From: an uncultured Bacteroidales bacterium | GTDB taxonomy: Bacteria > Bacteroidota > Bacteroidia > Bacteroidales > UBA932 | Assembly (NCBI GenBank): GCA_944325465.1 | Contig: CALVAE010000015.1 | Coordinates: forward strand, 1 to 44,220 | Direction: 5' to 3' | DNA length: 44,220 bases | Translations under genes and position numbers: made by a program | The notes under the pieces: model-generated | What the model was told of the DNA's origin: nothing | The model's input: only the letters and a program-made list of their open reading frames with translations | Databases searched by the model: none | Part shown: positions 25,718 to 33,167 of the stretch, piece by piece | How positions within the stretch are numbered: the first letter of the stretch is position 1 | Layout of the letters: each line of letters begins with the position of its first letter

Positions 25718-27259
25718 TTATTTTGCGTATGCAACGGACCTTGTCTCTCTGATGACGGTGATTTTCACCTGACCCGGGTAAACCATCTCTTCCTGGATCT
25801 TCTTCGCGATTTCTCCTGAAAGTGATTCCGCATCCTTGTCGCTTACCTGGTCGGCTCCTACGATAACCCTCAATTCCCTTCCGGCCTGGATTGCATAGGT
25901 CTTGGTTACTCCAGGATAGGACTTCGCTATGTTCTCCATATCCTGCAGCCTCTTGATGTATGATTCTATGACCTCTCTTCTGGCACCCGGCCTTGCTCCC
26001 GAGATGGCATCTCCGACCATTACGAGAGGCGAGATTATCGAAGTCATCTCTATCTCTTCGTGGTGTGCTCCGATTGCATTGCATACTTCCGGTTTTTCCT
26101 TGTACTTTTCGGCCAGTTTCATGCCGAGAACAGCGTGCGGAAGTTCCGGATCTTCATCGGATACCTTACCTATATCGTGGAGAAGTCCGGCCCTTTTTGC
26201 AATCTTGGGATTGAGACCCAGTTCGGAGGCCATTGTAGCACAGATGTTGGCGACTTCACGGGAGTGCTGGAGCAGGTTCTGTCCGTATGAGGAACGGTAC
26301 TTCATGCGCCCGATGAGTTTTACCAGTTCTATGTGCATTCCATGTATCCCGAGGTCGATGCAGGTCCTTTTTCCCGTCTCCATGATCTCGTCCTCGAGTT
26401 GTTTCTGTACTTTTGCCACCACTTCTTCGATACGTGCAGGGTGGATCCTTCCGTCCACAACCAGCTGGTGAAGGGCAAGTCTTGCCACTTCGCGTCTTAC
26501 TGGATCGAATGCGGACAGCAGGATGGCTTCCGGTGTATCATCGACGACTATCTCCACTCCCGTAGCCGCTTCCAGAGCCCTGATATTACGGCCTTCACGG
26601 CCTATGATCCGACCTTTGATCTCGTCGCTTTCGATATTGAATACGGTGACCGCATTTTCAATGGCAGTCTCGGATGCCGTTCTCTGGATCGTGTTGATGA
26701 CGATTCTCTTGGCTTCCTTGCTGGCAGTAAGCCGGGCCTCATCCATCACGTCGTTTATGTATGACTGTGCCTGGGACCGCGCTTCGGCCTTCATGTTTTC
26801 CATCAATTGGTTCTTTGCCTCGGCTGCGCTCATGCCGGCTATGCTTTCAATCTGCTCTATCGCCTGGGCCCTCAGCCTGTCGTATTCTTCCGATTTCCTG
26901 TTTACGAGTTCCACCTGGTTTTTCAGGTTTTCCCTGATGGCATCAGTCTCCTTCTGCTTGCGCCCGAGTTCGGAATTCTGCTGATTCAGACTGTTCTCCT
27001 TCTGCCTGAGCCTGTTCTCGGTTTCGTGGATCTGGTTGTTCTTTTCGTTGATGTACTGCTCGTGCTCGCTTTTGAGTTGCAGGAACTTCTCCTTTGCCTG
27101 GAAGATTTTCTCCTGCTTTATCTTTTCCGCTTCAAGTTCCGCTTTTTCAAGTATTTCCTCCTTTTTCCCGTTGAGCATTCTCTTCCGGATGATGATGTAG
27201 CACCCCAAAGCCAGAACCGCACCTGCTACCGCCGTGATGATATAGTATATTATAGCCAT
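25718..27259 (-). CDS. rny: ribonuclease Y
   Basis: Membrane-bound endoribonuclease that starts mRNA decay; 513 residues. N-terminal membrane helix (about 3-24), a long coiled coil (about 30-200), KH domain with [15 protein letters not shown] (216-230), and HD domain with catalytic His361-Asp362 in [11 protein letters not shown]. Length is typical. A -7-like TAACTTTA (minus, 27278-27271) just upstream, after the 6S-like RNA terminator, suggests its own promoter. Confidence 0.97.
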   Translation of the reverse strand: MAIIYYIITAVAGAVLALGCYIIIRKRMLNGKKEEILEKAELEAEKIKQEKIFQAKEKFLQLKSEHEQYINEKNNQIHETENRLRQKENSLNQQNSELGRKQKETDAIRENLKNQVELVNRKSEEYDRLRAQAIEQIESIAGMSAAEAKNQLMENMKAEARSQAQSYINDVMDEARLTASKEAKRIVINTIQRTASETAIENAVTVFNIESDEIKGRIIGREGRNIRALEAATGVEIVVDDTPEAILLSAFDPVRREVARLALHQLVVDGRIHPARIEEVVAKVQKQLEDEIMETGKRTCIDLGIHGMHIELVKLIGRMKYRSSYGQNLLQHSREVANICATMASELGLNPKIAKRAGLLHDIGKVSDEDPELPHAVLGMKLAEKYKEKPEVCNAIGAHHEEIEMTSIISPLVMVGDAISGARPGARREVIESYIKRLQDMENIAKSYPGVTKTYAIQAGRELRVIVGADQVSDKDAESLSGEIAKKIQEEMVYPGQVKITVIRETRSVAYAK

Positions 27260-27270
27260 ATTGTTTTAAA

Positions 27271-27278
27271 TAAAGTTA
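27271..27278 (-). promoter_or_regulatory. -7-like element before rny
   Basis: Minus strand TAACTTTA differs from TAnnTTTG at the last base and lies 11 bases before ATG 27259, which would leave a very short leader. Weak. Confidence 0.3.
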
Positions 27279-27308
27279 ATAATGGTTCCAATGCGTTGTC
27301 AGCCGGAC

Positions 27309-27344
27309 AAACAAAAACCGGCCAGCTTGTGGAAGCCGGCCGGT
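27309..27344 (-). terminator. strong terminator between the 6S-like RNA and rny
   Basis: On the minus strand, a stem beginning ACCGGCC (27344-27338) pairs with GGCCGGT (27323-27317), extended by four more pairs past one mismatch, and is followed by TTTTTGTTTG. Confidence 0.85.
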
Positions 27345-27354
27345 CAGTTAGATA

Positions 27355-27541
27355 AAAAGCCGTTAGTCTGATTGACAGAAAATCTTAAATAAATAAGATT
27401 TGAGCTCCGAATGACAAGTTCAGACATCCTCCGTCCCGCAATGCGGAATCCCCGTAAGGGTCACATAGGTCCGTCTTTCCTCTTCGAGTAACTCGGTTAC
27501 TTAAATGGTGTTGATTTCAGCAAAGTAAGTAACTAACGGCT
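27355..27541 (-). ncRNA. ssrS: 6S RNA candidate
   Basis: Structured RNA of about 187 bases on the minus strand in a 287 base gene-free gap between zapA and rny. The ends pair: AGCCGTTAGT (27541-27532) with ACTAACGGCT (27367-27358), followed by a T run. Inside are small hairpins: CGAGTTACTCG in the 5' strand, adjacent apical hairpins with CCCTTACGGG and CCGCATTGCGG, and AAATCTTA/TAAGATTT in the 3' strand. This long-rod shape with a closing stem fits 6S RNA, which binds RNA polymerase. The zapA-ssrS order is also that of Proteobacteria. The identity rests on shape and position; it could be another structured RNA. Confidence 0.72.
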
Positions 27542-27546
27542 CACTG

Positions 27547-27828
27547 TCAAATATTTTCAAGATAACTCTCGATACCCGCCTGCAATTCCCTGCTTTCACG
27601 TTCCATATCCTCCATCTTCTGGATCAGGGATATCTGGCTGATTCCCTGATTGAGGGCAACGAAAGAGAGTATGTCTATCATGTCCTTGCGCGGATACTTG
27701 CTCTGATAGGTGTCTATCATCCTGTTGAGTATCAATGCGGATTTCCTGATCATCTCTTCCTGTTCCGGAGAATTTGACTTGAGGTCATATTCTCTGGATG
27801 CTATCCTGATACGAATCTTCTGTTCCAT
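27547..27828 (-). CDS. zapA: cell division protein ZapA
   Basis: Promotes FtsZ filament bundling at the division site. The 93 residue protein has the family beta strands (KIRIRIASREYDLKS), then RKSALILNRMIDTYQ and a C-terminal coiled coil. ATG 27828 is chosen because GGAGGG lies 6 bases upstream; ATG 27834, in an ATGA overlap with the previous stop, is the alternative. Its stop codon overlaps a -7-like element for the 6S-like RNA. Confidence 0.86.
   Translation of the reverse strand: MEQKIRIRIASREYDLKSNSPEQEEMIRKSALILNRMIDTYQSKYPRKDMIDILSFVALNQGISQISLIQKMEDMERESRELQAGIESYLENI
27548..27555 (-). promoter_or_regulatory. -7-like element of the 6S-like RNA
   Basis: Minus strand AATATTTG differs from TAnnTTTG only in the first base. 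It lies 6 bases before the predicted RNA 5' end at 27541 and overlaps the zapA stop codon. No -33 TTG is seen at the right distance. Confidence 0.4.
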
Positions 27829-27830
27829 TG

Positions 27831-28103
27831 TCATCCCTCCATCAGTGATATGCATCTGTCAATTTCCCTGATCAGCCTGTCAATACTTTCTTTCGCCTTT
27901 TCCCCGTTTCCTGGCTTGCCAAGAAATGCGCCGGAAAGACCAAGGTTATCTATCCTTTTTTCTAACTCGTCTATCTGCTTCCTGTAGTCCTCATTCTGAA
28001 GCCTGATCTGTCCGATTTCCTCTTTCAAGGTTCTGTTCTCGACCTTTACCGCTTCGTAGGCGGCTATCAGCCTTTCTATACTTGACTTTATGTCTTCGAG
28101 CAT
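27831..28103 (-). CDS. small coiled-coil protein upstream of zapA
   Basis: Protein of 90 residues, mostly one coiled coil (about residues 1-55: heptads through NRTLKEEIGQIRLQNEDYRK), then a Gly-rich hinge (LGKPGNGEK) and a C-terminal helix. It overlaps or abuts zapA and shares its promoter. Size, coiled coil and position suggest a ZapB-like division protein, but I see no diagnostic motif. Confidence 0.72.
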   Translation of the reverse strand: MLEDIKSSIERLIAAYEAVKVENRTLKEEIGQIRLQNEDYRKQIDELEKRIDNLGLSGAFLGKPGNGEKAKESIDRLIREIDRCISLMEG

Positions 28104-28131
28104 ATTTCAGGGTCCTCTTTAGACTACTGCG

Positions 28132-28163
28132 CAAAGATAATCAAATTTCATTAATTATCAAAA
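28132..28163 (-). promoter_or_regulatory. promoter of the coiled-coil/zapA operon
   Basis: Minus strand TTTTG (28163-28159), a 19 base spacer and TATCTTTG (28139-28132) form a full Bacteroidota promoter. The -33 part lies inside the last codons of the oxidoreductase gamma gene. The ATG follows 28 bases after the -7 box. Confidence 0.75.
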
Positions 28164-28692
28164 CGGAATCATGCCCTTCATTGATAGCCTTCTCGTTCAG
28201 TGATATGAGATCGCTGTATCTGGCAGGAATGCATTTGGCGAGCCCTTTCCTGACGTTATCCATGCTGACGACAGGCTTGATTTTCAGGAAGGCTCCGAGT
28301 ACCGCCATGTTGTAGACCTTGGAGTTTCCGACACTGGCGGCAACTTCTATTGCGTTGATCTGCGCTATGCGGATGTCCTTGCGTTCCGGATGTCTTGTGA
28401 TGCCGCTCGGGTCATAAAGCAGCAGTCCTCCAGGCTTGACGGTCTTTTCGAACTTGTCCATGGACTGCTGGTTGAGGATGATTGCGGTATCATATCTGGT
28501 TACGATAGGGGAGCCGATCTTCGAATCGCTCAGGATAACGCTTACGTTTGCTGTCCCGCCTCTCATTTCCGGACCGTAGGAAGGCATCCACGTGACTTCC
28601 ATATCCTGCATGATCGCTGAATATGCCAGTACTTTCCCCATGGACAGTACCCCCTGGCCGCCGAAACCGGCTATTATGATTTCTTCTTTCAT
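28141..28692 (-). CDS. 2-oxoacid:ferredoxin oxidoreductase, gamma subunit
   Basis: Subunit of 183 residues of a four-subunit ferredoxin-dependent 2-oxoacid oxidoreductase (Kor/Vor type). It shows the family start IIIAGFGGQGVLSMGKVLA and the block SYGPEMRGGTANVSVILSD. Together with alpha, beta and ferredoxin it oxidises a 2-oxoacid (2-oxoglutarate or branched-chain 2-oxoacids) to acyl-CoA with reduction of ferredoxin. It is separated from the beta gene by 142 bases filled with tandem repeats, unlike the 5-base gaps elsewhere in the operon. Confidence 0.92.
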   Translation of the reverse strand: MKEEIIIAGFGGQGVLSMGKVLAYSAIMQDMEVTWMPSYGPEMRGGTANVSVILSDSKIGSPIVTRYDTAIILNQQSMDKFEKTVKPGGLLLYDPSGITRHPERKDIRIAQINAIEVAASVGNSKVYNMAVLGAFLKIKPVVSMDNVRKGLAKCIPARYSDLISLNEKAINEGHDSVLIINEI

Positions 28693-28713
28693 GGTATCAT
28701 TATGTGTTTATCA

Positions 28714-28836
28714 GATTCTTCGCTACGCTCAGAATGACAGTCTGTTTCAGAATGACAGTCTGTTCCCGCAGTGACATTTTGTTTCCAGGATCACAGTCTC
28801 TGCTCAGGATGACATCTGTTCCCGGAGTGACGGTTT
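28714..28836. repeat. tandem repeat array, period 18-19 bp
   Basis: Six diverged units with cores at 28734 (ATGACA), 28752 (ATGACA), 28771 (GTGACA), 28790 (ATCACA), 28809 (ATGACA) and 28827 (GTGACG), spaced 18, 19, 19, 19 and 18 bases. Linkers read like GTCTGTTTC. The gamma-proximal end begins CAGATTCTTCGCTACGCTC, the family end seen also at 642 and 794-804. It separates the beta and gamma genes and touches the beta stop codon. Confidence 0.8.
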
Positions 28837-29602
28837 ATTTCAATACGTCCTTTATGTCTCCGATAGGGTATTTTCTGAACATGTGCTCCACCATCCATGC
28901 ATTAGCATCGACCGGACTCATTTTCCAGCCTGAATTGCATGTGGCCACTATTTCTACGAAGGACAGGCCTATGTTCTTTTCGCTGTATTCAAACGCCTTG
29001 CGGATAGCGCTCTTGGCTTTCCTGACCGCGGCGGCAGTGTGGACAGACTGTCTTGTAATGTATGCCGTTCCGTCGAGGTGGGCGATCATGTCCGCTATGA
29101 CCATAGGAAAACCGTTGAGTTTTGGATCCCTTCCGTATGGTGTCGTGGAGGTCTTCATGCCAATCAGGGTGGTCGGGGCCATCTGTCCGCCGGTCATTCC
29201 GTATATTCCGTTGTTGATGAAGATTACGACTATGTTTTCCCCCCGGCTGCAGGCGTGTATGATCTCGGCGGTTCCGATGGAAGCGAGATCACCGTCTCCC
29301 TGGTATGTGAATACATGCTTGTCCGGACAAAGCCTCTTGGTCGCCGTGGCAAGTGCCGGAGCCCTTCCGTGGGCCGCTTCTTCCCAGTCGATATCGATAT
29401 AGTTGTACGCGAATACGGAGCAGCCGACAGGGCTGATACCGATCGTGCTGTCCTGTATTCCCATCTCTTCTATTACCTCTGCGATGAGTTTGTGTACGGT
29501 ACCGTGGGAACATCCCGGGCAATAGTGCATGACATTGTCTGTGATGAGTGCCGGCTTCCTGTAAACGAGGTTTTCCGGTCTTTTTATATCTGCTATATCC
29601 AT
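28835..29602 (-). CDS. 2-oxoacid:ferredoxin oxidoreductase, beta subunit (TPP-binding)
   Basis: Subunit of 255 residues that binds thiamine diphosphate and Mg. The TPP motif GDGDLASIGTAE ... INNGIYGMTGGQ is present, and CPGCSHGTVHKLIAE lies near the N terminus. The gene follows alpha by 5 bases. The C-terminal region with CNSGWKMSP is usual for the Kor/Vor beta family. Confidence 0.94.
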   Translation of the reverse strand: MDIADIKRPENLVYRKPALITDNVMHYCPGCSHGTVHKLIAEVIEEMGIQDSTIGISPVGCSVFAYNYIDIDWEEAAHGRAPALATATKRLCPDKHVFTYQGDGDLASIGTAEIIHACSRGENIVVIFINNGIYGMTGGQMAPTTLIGMKTSTTPYGRDPKLNGFPMVIADMIAHLDGTAYITRQSVHTAAAVRKAKSAIRKAFEYSEKNIGLSFVEIVATCNSGWKMSPVDANAWMVEHMFRKYPIGDIKDVLK

Positions 29603-29607
29603 GATCC

Positions 29608-30690
29608 CTATTTCAGATTGTTGAATTTCCTAAATGCCTCCACGATTTCTTCAGGCGTGAAGATATTTCCTCCCTGACGTCCGTAGAATCCCACCGGGCA
29701 TTTCCCTCCGGCTGCCAGACGGACATCCGTAACCATCTGGCCGAGATTGAGTTCGATGCTCATGATGCTTTTCACCTGTCCTGCAAGTTCTCCTATTCTT
29801 CCGAATGGATACGGATAAAGGGTGACGGGCCGCAGAAGACCTGCCTTGATTCCAGACTGCCTGAGTTCGTCCACTGCCGCTTCACAGATTCTTGACGAGC
29901 ATCCGAAAGCGACGAAAAGATATTCCGCATCATCCGTGAGGTGCTCGGTGTATTTCACTTCCCTGGCTTCGATCTCGGCGTACTTCCTTGCGAGTTTTTG
30001 GTTGAACACTTCCTGTATGTCGGAATCGAGGGAAAGGGAGGTTATGATGTTGCGCGGCCTTCCTGCCGGCTTTCCTGTGACTGCCCATGGGGCAGCCTCC
30101 AGGATTTCTTCCGCTGTCCTGCGCGGTTTTGCAGGATGCAGTTCGACCTTTTCCATCATCTGGCCTATGATGCCGTCCGAGAGGATGACTACAGGGTTGC
30201 GGTATCTGAAGGCAAGTTCGAATCCCCAGTCGACGAAGTCATACATGTCTTGAGCGGATGCCGGGGCTATGACGATATTGTGGAAATCACCGTGCCCGCC
30301 GCCTTTGACAATCATGTCGTAGTCGCTCTGGCTCGGCTGGATCGTTCCCAGACCAGGGCCGCCTCTCATGACATCAACGACGACGCACGGGAGTTCGGCC
30401 CCTGCCATATAACTGATGCCTTCGCACATCAGGCTGACTCCCGGACTGCTGGAAGAGGTCATTACCTTCTTCCCGCACGAAGCCCCGCCGTAAATCATGT
30501 TGATCGAGGATGTTTCGCTTTCGGCCTGAAGCACTACCATCCCTGTGGTTTCCCAGGGCTTTTCCTTCATCAGGGTCTCCATTACCTCAGACTGTGGAGT
30601 GATGGGGTATCCGAAATATCCGTCGACTCCGTTGCGGATTGCCGATATGGCAATCGCTTCATTTCCTTTCATCAAGATCTTTTCCGCCAT
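29608..30690 (-). CDS. 2-oxoacid:ferredoxin oxidoreductase, alpha subunit (VorB/KorA type)
   Basis: Subunit of 360 residues with the pyrimidine-binding domain: KGNEAIAISAIRNGVDGYFG at 8-27 and GYPITPQSEVME, followed by the TSSSSPGVSLMCEGI and GGPGLGTIQPSQSDY motifs of the VorB/KorA family. C-terminal transketolase-like domain near FVAFGCSSRI. Sequence does not decide between 2-oxoglutarate and 2-oxoisovalerate. It follows the ferredoxin gene by 5 bases. Confidence 0.94.
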   Translation of the reverse strand: MAEKILMKGNEAIAISAIRNGVDGYFGYPITPQSEVMETLMKEKPWETTGMVVLQAESETSSINMIYGGASCGKKVMTSSSSPGVSLMCEGISYMAGAELPCVVVDVMRGGPGLGTIQPSQSDYDMIVKGGGHGDFHNIVIAPASAQDMYDFVDWGFELAFRYRNPVVILSDGIIGQMMEKVELHPAKPRRTAEEILEAAPWAVTGKPAGRPRNIITSLSLDSDIQEVFNQKLARKYAEIEAREVKYTEHLTDDAEYLFVAFGCSSRICEAAVDELRQSGIKAGLLRPVTLYPYPFGRIGELAGQVKSIMSIELNLGQMVTDVRLAAGGKCPVGFYGRQGGNIFTPEEIVEAFRKFNNLK

Positions 30691-30695
30691 ATCGC

Positions 30696-30914
30696 TCAGA
30701 TTTTAACTCTGTATACTGTGATTACCGAATCAGGACATACCAGTGCGCAGGCGCTGCAGCCTATGCAGGCGTCGCCGGTCATCTCGGCATAGTTATATCC
30801 TTTACTGTTGACCATTCCGGACAGCCGGATGCTGCCGGTGGGACAGTTCGTTACGCACACACCGCAACCTTTGCAATGGGCCGTATCAATTTCTATTGCT
30901 CCTTTAAATGCCAT
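30696..30914 (-). CDS. ferredoxin subunit (2[4Fe-4S]) of the 2-oxoacid oxidoreductase
   Basis: Protein of 72 residues with two CxxCxxCxxxC clusters: CKGCGVCVTNCP and CIGCSACALVCP. It is the electron-carrying delta subunit and the first gene of the operon ferredoxin-alpha-beta-gamma. Confidence 0.94.
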   Translation of the reverse strand: MAFKGAIEIDTAHCKGCGVCVTNCPTGSIRLSGMVNSKGYNYAEMTGDACIGCSACALVCPDSVITVYRVKI

Positions 30915-30945
30915 ATTTGATAATAAATATTAACATAATGCGGGT

Positions 30946-30953
30946 CAAAAATA
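30946..30953 (-). promoter_or_regulatory. -7 element of the oxidoreductase operon
   Basis: Minus strand TATTTTTG matches TAnnTTTG, 31 bases before ATG 30914. No -33 TTG at the right distance. Confidence 0.5.
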
Positions 30954-30989
30954 CAAAATATTACGATAAATGGAAAAGAAAAAATTGTT

Positions 30990-30997
30990 TATCTTTG
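30990..30997 (+). promoter_or_regulatory. -7 element of the amidohydrolase operon
   Basis: TATCTTTG matches the consensus. It is followed by GGGAGG at 31008-31013, a good ribosome binding site 3 bases before ATG 31017. The 102 base gap thus holds divergent promoters. Confidence 0.55.
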
Positions 30998-31016
30998 AGA
31001 AATTATTGGGAGGTTT

Positions 31017-32279
31017 ATGGGTGCGATTCTTTTGAAAAATATCGGTCTCGACGGCAAGCGGTCGGACATATATATCGATAACGGGAAAATCGGAAGGATA
31101 GTTACGGCGGGGACTGCAGGAATACCCGGTACGGATACGGAAACGGTTGACTGCACAGGGAAGACGGCCGTGCCGGGTTTCGTGAACATGCATACCCACT
31201 CGGCCATGTCCCTGATGAGAGGATTGGGAGAGGACATGTATTTCAGGAACTGGCTGGACAGGATATGGGAAGTGGAATCCCGAATAGACAGCGAATATGT
31301 ATATTGGGCGACCAAGGTGGCGTGCATCGAGATGCTGAAGACCGGGACGACCTCATTCAATGACCACTACTGGTTCACGGAAGCCGGATACAGGGCGGCG
31401 GAGGAAATGGGATTGAGGCCTGTCGTCTCGTATGTGGTCATAGACCGGAACGACAGGGAAGAGGCGGAGAAGGAAAAGGAACGGATAATGAAGACTTATG
31501 AAGAGTCCCTGTCCTGGGCGCCGGGATCCTTTGCCGCCGGTTTTCATGCCATATATTCGGTGAGTGAGGAAATGATTGTCTGGACGGCGGAATTTGCACG
31601 CCGGCACGGTCTCAGGCTGCATTTCCATCTTGCGGAGACGGAAGAAGAGGTCAGAAACTGCGTTGCGGCCCGCGGACTGACGCCTGTCCGGTATCTTGAC
31701 AGTCTCGGCGTCTTGGGGCCGGACTGCATAGCGGCGCATACCTTATGGCTGGATGACAGGGATATAGAGATTCTCGGGGCGAGGAAGGTAAACTGCGTGC
31801 ATAATATAAACTCCAATCTCAAACTCGCGTCCGGATACCGTTTCAGATACAATGAACTCCGGCAGGCAGGGGCGAACATCTGCCTGGGTACGGACGGATG
31901 CGCATCCTCCAACAATCTCGATATGCTGGAGACGATGAAGACTTCGGCAATGGTCCAGAAGGCATGGAGGAATGACCCTTCGGCAATGCCGATTGGCGAA
32001 CTGCTGGGGGCGGCGACTGCGAACGGTGCCGCTGCACTTGGTTTTGATACGGGCTGTATAAGGGAAGGGGCAGGAGCGGACATCCTGATAGTGGATACGG
32101 ACAGTTCCTTCTTCCTGTCAGACGCCCCGTTCCTTGCGAATTTCATTTATTCGGCCCACAGTGACAGCATTTCCTCTGTCATCTGCAAGGGCAGGTTTGT
32201 CATGAAGGACAGGGTGGTCCCTGATGAAAGACAGATACTCTCGCAGGCAAGGAAGGTACTGGAAAAAATAAGGAAATGA
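31017..32279 (+). CDS. amidohydrolase, MTA/SAH deaminase-like
   Basis: Metal-dependent TIM-barrel deaminase of 420 residues. Metal and catalytic residues: His59 and His61 in NMHTHSAMS, HFHLAETEEE (His, Glu), AAHTLWLDD (His) and LGTDGCASSNN (Asp). The family converts 5'-methylthioadenosine, S-adenosylhomocysteine or related adenosines to inosine forms. The next gene, 20 bases away, is a purine nucleoside phosphorylase, which supports a purine or methylthio-nucleoside salvage role. Chlorohydrolase/guanine deaminase-like substrates are not excluded. Confidence 0.88.
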   Translation: MGAILLKNIGLDGKRSDIYIDNGKIGRIVTAGTAGIPGTDTETVDCTGKTAVPGFVNMHTHSAMSLMRGLGEDMYFRNWLDRIWEVESRIDSEYVYWATKVACIEMLKTGTTSFNDHYWFTEAGYRAAEEMGLRPVVSYVVIDRNDREEAEKEKERIMKTYEESLSWAPGSFAAGFHAIYSVSEEMIVWTAEFARRHGLRLHFHLAETEEEVRNCVAARGLTPVRYLDSLGVLGPDCIAAHTLWLDDRDIEILGARKVNCVHNINSNLKLASGYRFRYNELRQAGANICLGTDGCASSNNLDMLETMKTSAMVQKAWRNDPSAMPIGELLGAATANGAAALGFDTGCIREGAGADILIVDTDSSFFLSDAPFLANFIYSAHSDSISSVICKGRFVMKDRVVPDERQILSQARKVLEKIRK

Positions 32280-32298
32280 TCATATAGAATATCAGGTT

Positions 32299-33126
32299 AT
32301 GGATCCAAGAGTTGAACGAATCAATGCAGCCGCAGAATATGTGGCTTCCCGTCTGGGAGGAATGAAACCGCTTGTCGGCATAGTGCTCGGAAGCGGGCTT
32401 GGCAAACTTGCCGACAGAATCGCTGATCCCGTCGTGATTCCGTACAGGGAAATACCTGGTTTCCCGGAATCGACCGCCATCGGTCATAAAGGGAATTTCA
32501 TCGCAGGAGAACTGGGAGGAAAAACCGTGCTGGCGATGCAGGGCCGTTTCCATTATTATGAAGGTTATCCGATGGATCTGGTTACGCTGCCTGTCAGGGT
32601 AATGAAACTTCTGGGCGTGGGCTGGCTTTTTGTGTCAAATGCTGCCGGAGGAGTCAATTTCGACTATCATATCGGAGATCTCATGATAATCAGGGATCAT
32701 ATAAATCTTCTGCCTAACCCTTTGATAGGCAAGAATCTTGACGAATTCGGCCCCAGATTCCCGGATATGACCAGACCATACGACCCGGCACTTATCAGAA
32801 AGGCGGAACTTATTGCATCCGACCTGCATCTTATGCTGAGGAAAGGAGTGTATCTTGCAGGGACAGGCCCGTCATACGAGACTCCTTCCGAGTACAGGTA
32901 TTTCCGGCTCATCGGTGCAGACGCTGTGGGAATGTCGACGATTCCGGAAGTGATCGTCGCCCGTCATTGCGGGATTCCGGTGTTCGGAATGTCGGTCATA
33001 ACCAATGAGGCTCATGACGATTATGCGGAAGACTATGTAAATGACGGGGATGCTGTAGTCAGGGCTGCGGATGCCGCTGCCGACAGAATGACGGAAATCT
33101 TTACGAGGATGATAGCATCCCTTTGA
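32299..33126 (+). CDS. punA: purine nucleoside phosphorylase (type I, inosine/guanosine)
   Basis: Trimeric NP-I phosphorylase of 275 residues: releases hypoxanthine or guanine plus ribose-1-phosphate. Motifs: VLGSGLGKLAD (phosphate loop), AIGHKGNF, MQGRFHYYEGYP, NAAGGVN, and GPSYETPSEYR with the purine-binding Glu, ending with the Asn of VITNEAHDD. The Asn points to 6-oxopurine specificity. The gene is the second of a two-gene operon after the deaminase, so it could take the deaminated product. A convergent hairpin follows. Confidence 0.94.
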   Translation: MDPRVERINAAAEYVASRLGGMKPLVGIVLGSGLGKLADRIADPVVIPYREIPGFPESTAIGHKGNFIAGELGGKTVLAMQGRFHYYEGYPMDLVTLPVRVMKLLGVGWLFVSNAAGGVNFDYHIGDLMIIRDHINLLPNPLIGKNLDEFGPRFPDMTRPYDPALIRKAELIASDLHLMLRKGVYLAGTGPSYETPSEYRYFRLIGADAVGMSTIPEVIVARHCGIPVFGMSVITNEAHDDYAEDYVNDGDAVVRAADAAADRMTEIFTRMIASL

Positions 33127-33134
33127 ATCGGCCT

Positions 33135-33167
33135 GAAGCCGTCCGTGTGCCTACCACCGGACGGCTT
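33135..33167. terminator. convergent-junction hairpin overlapping the arcA 3' end
   Basis: Perfect 11 bp arms GAAGCCGTCCG (33135-33145) and CGGACGGCTTC (33158-33167 plus one base), 12 base loop. The right arm encodes the last residues (EAVR) of arcA on the minus strand. No T run on either side. Probably a bidirectional 3' barrier between punA and arcA. Confidence 0.55.

Noticed and set aside
27359-27541. Riboswitch or attenuator controlling rny
   Set aside because: A strong terminator follows the RNA and rny appears to have its own promoter; closing-stem architecture fits a free RNA better.
28714-28836. CRISPR array
   Set aside because: Period of 18-19 bases, degenerate units and no unique spacers; no cas genes in the window.
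29941-30792. Plus-strand frame of 283 codons opposite the oxidoreductase alpha gene
   Set aside because: Shadow of a well-supported gene; His/Cys/Arg-rich random-looking sequence.
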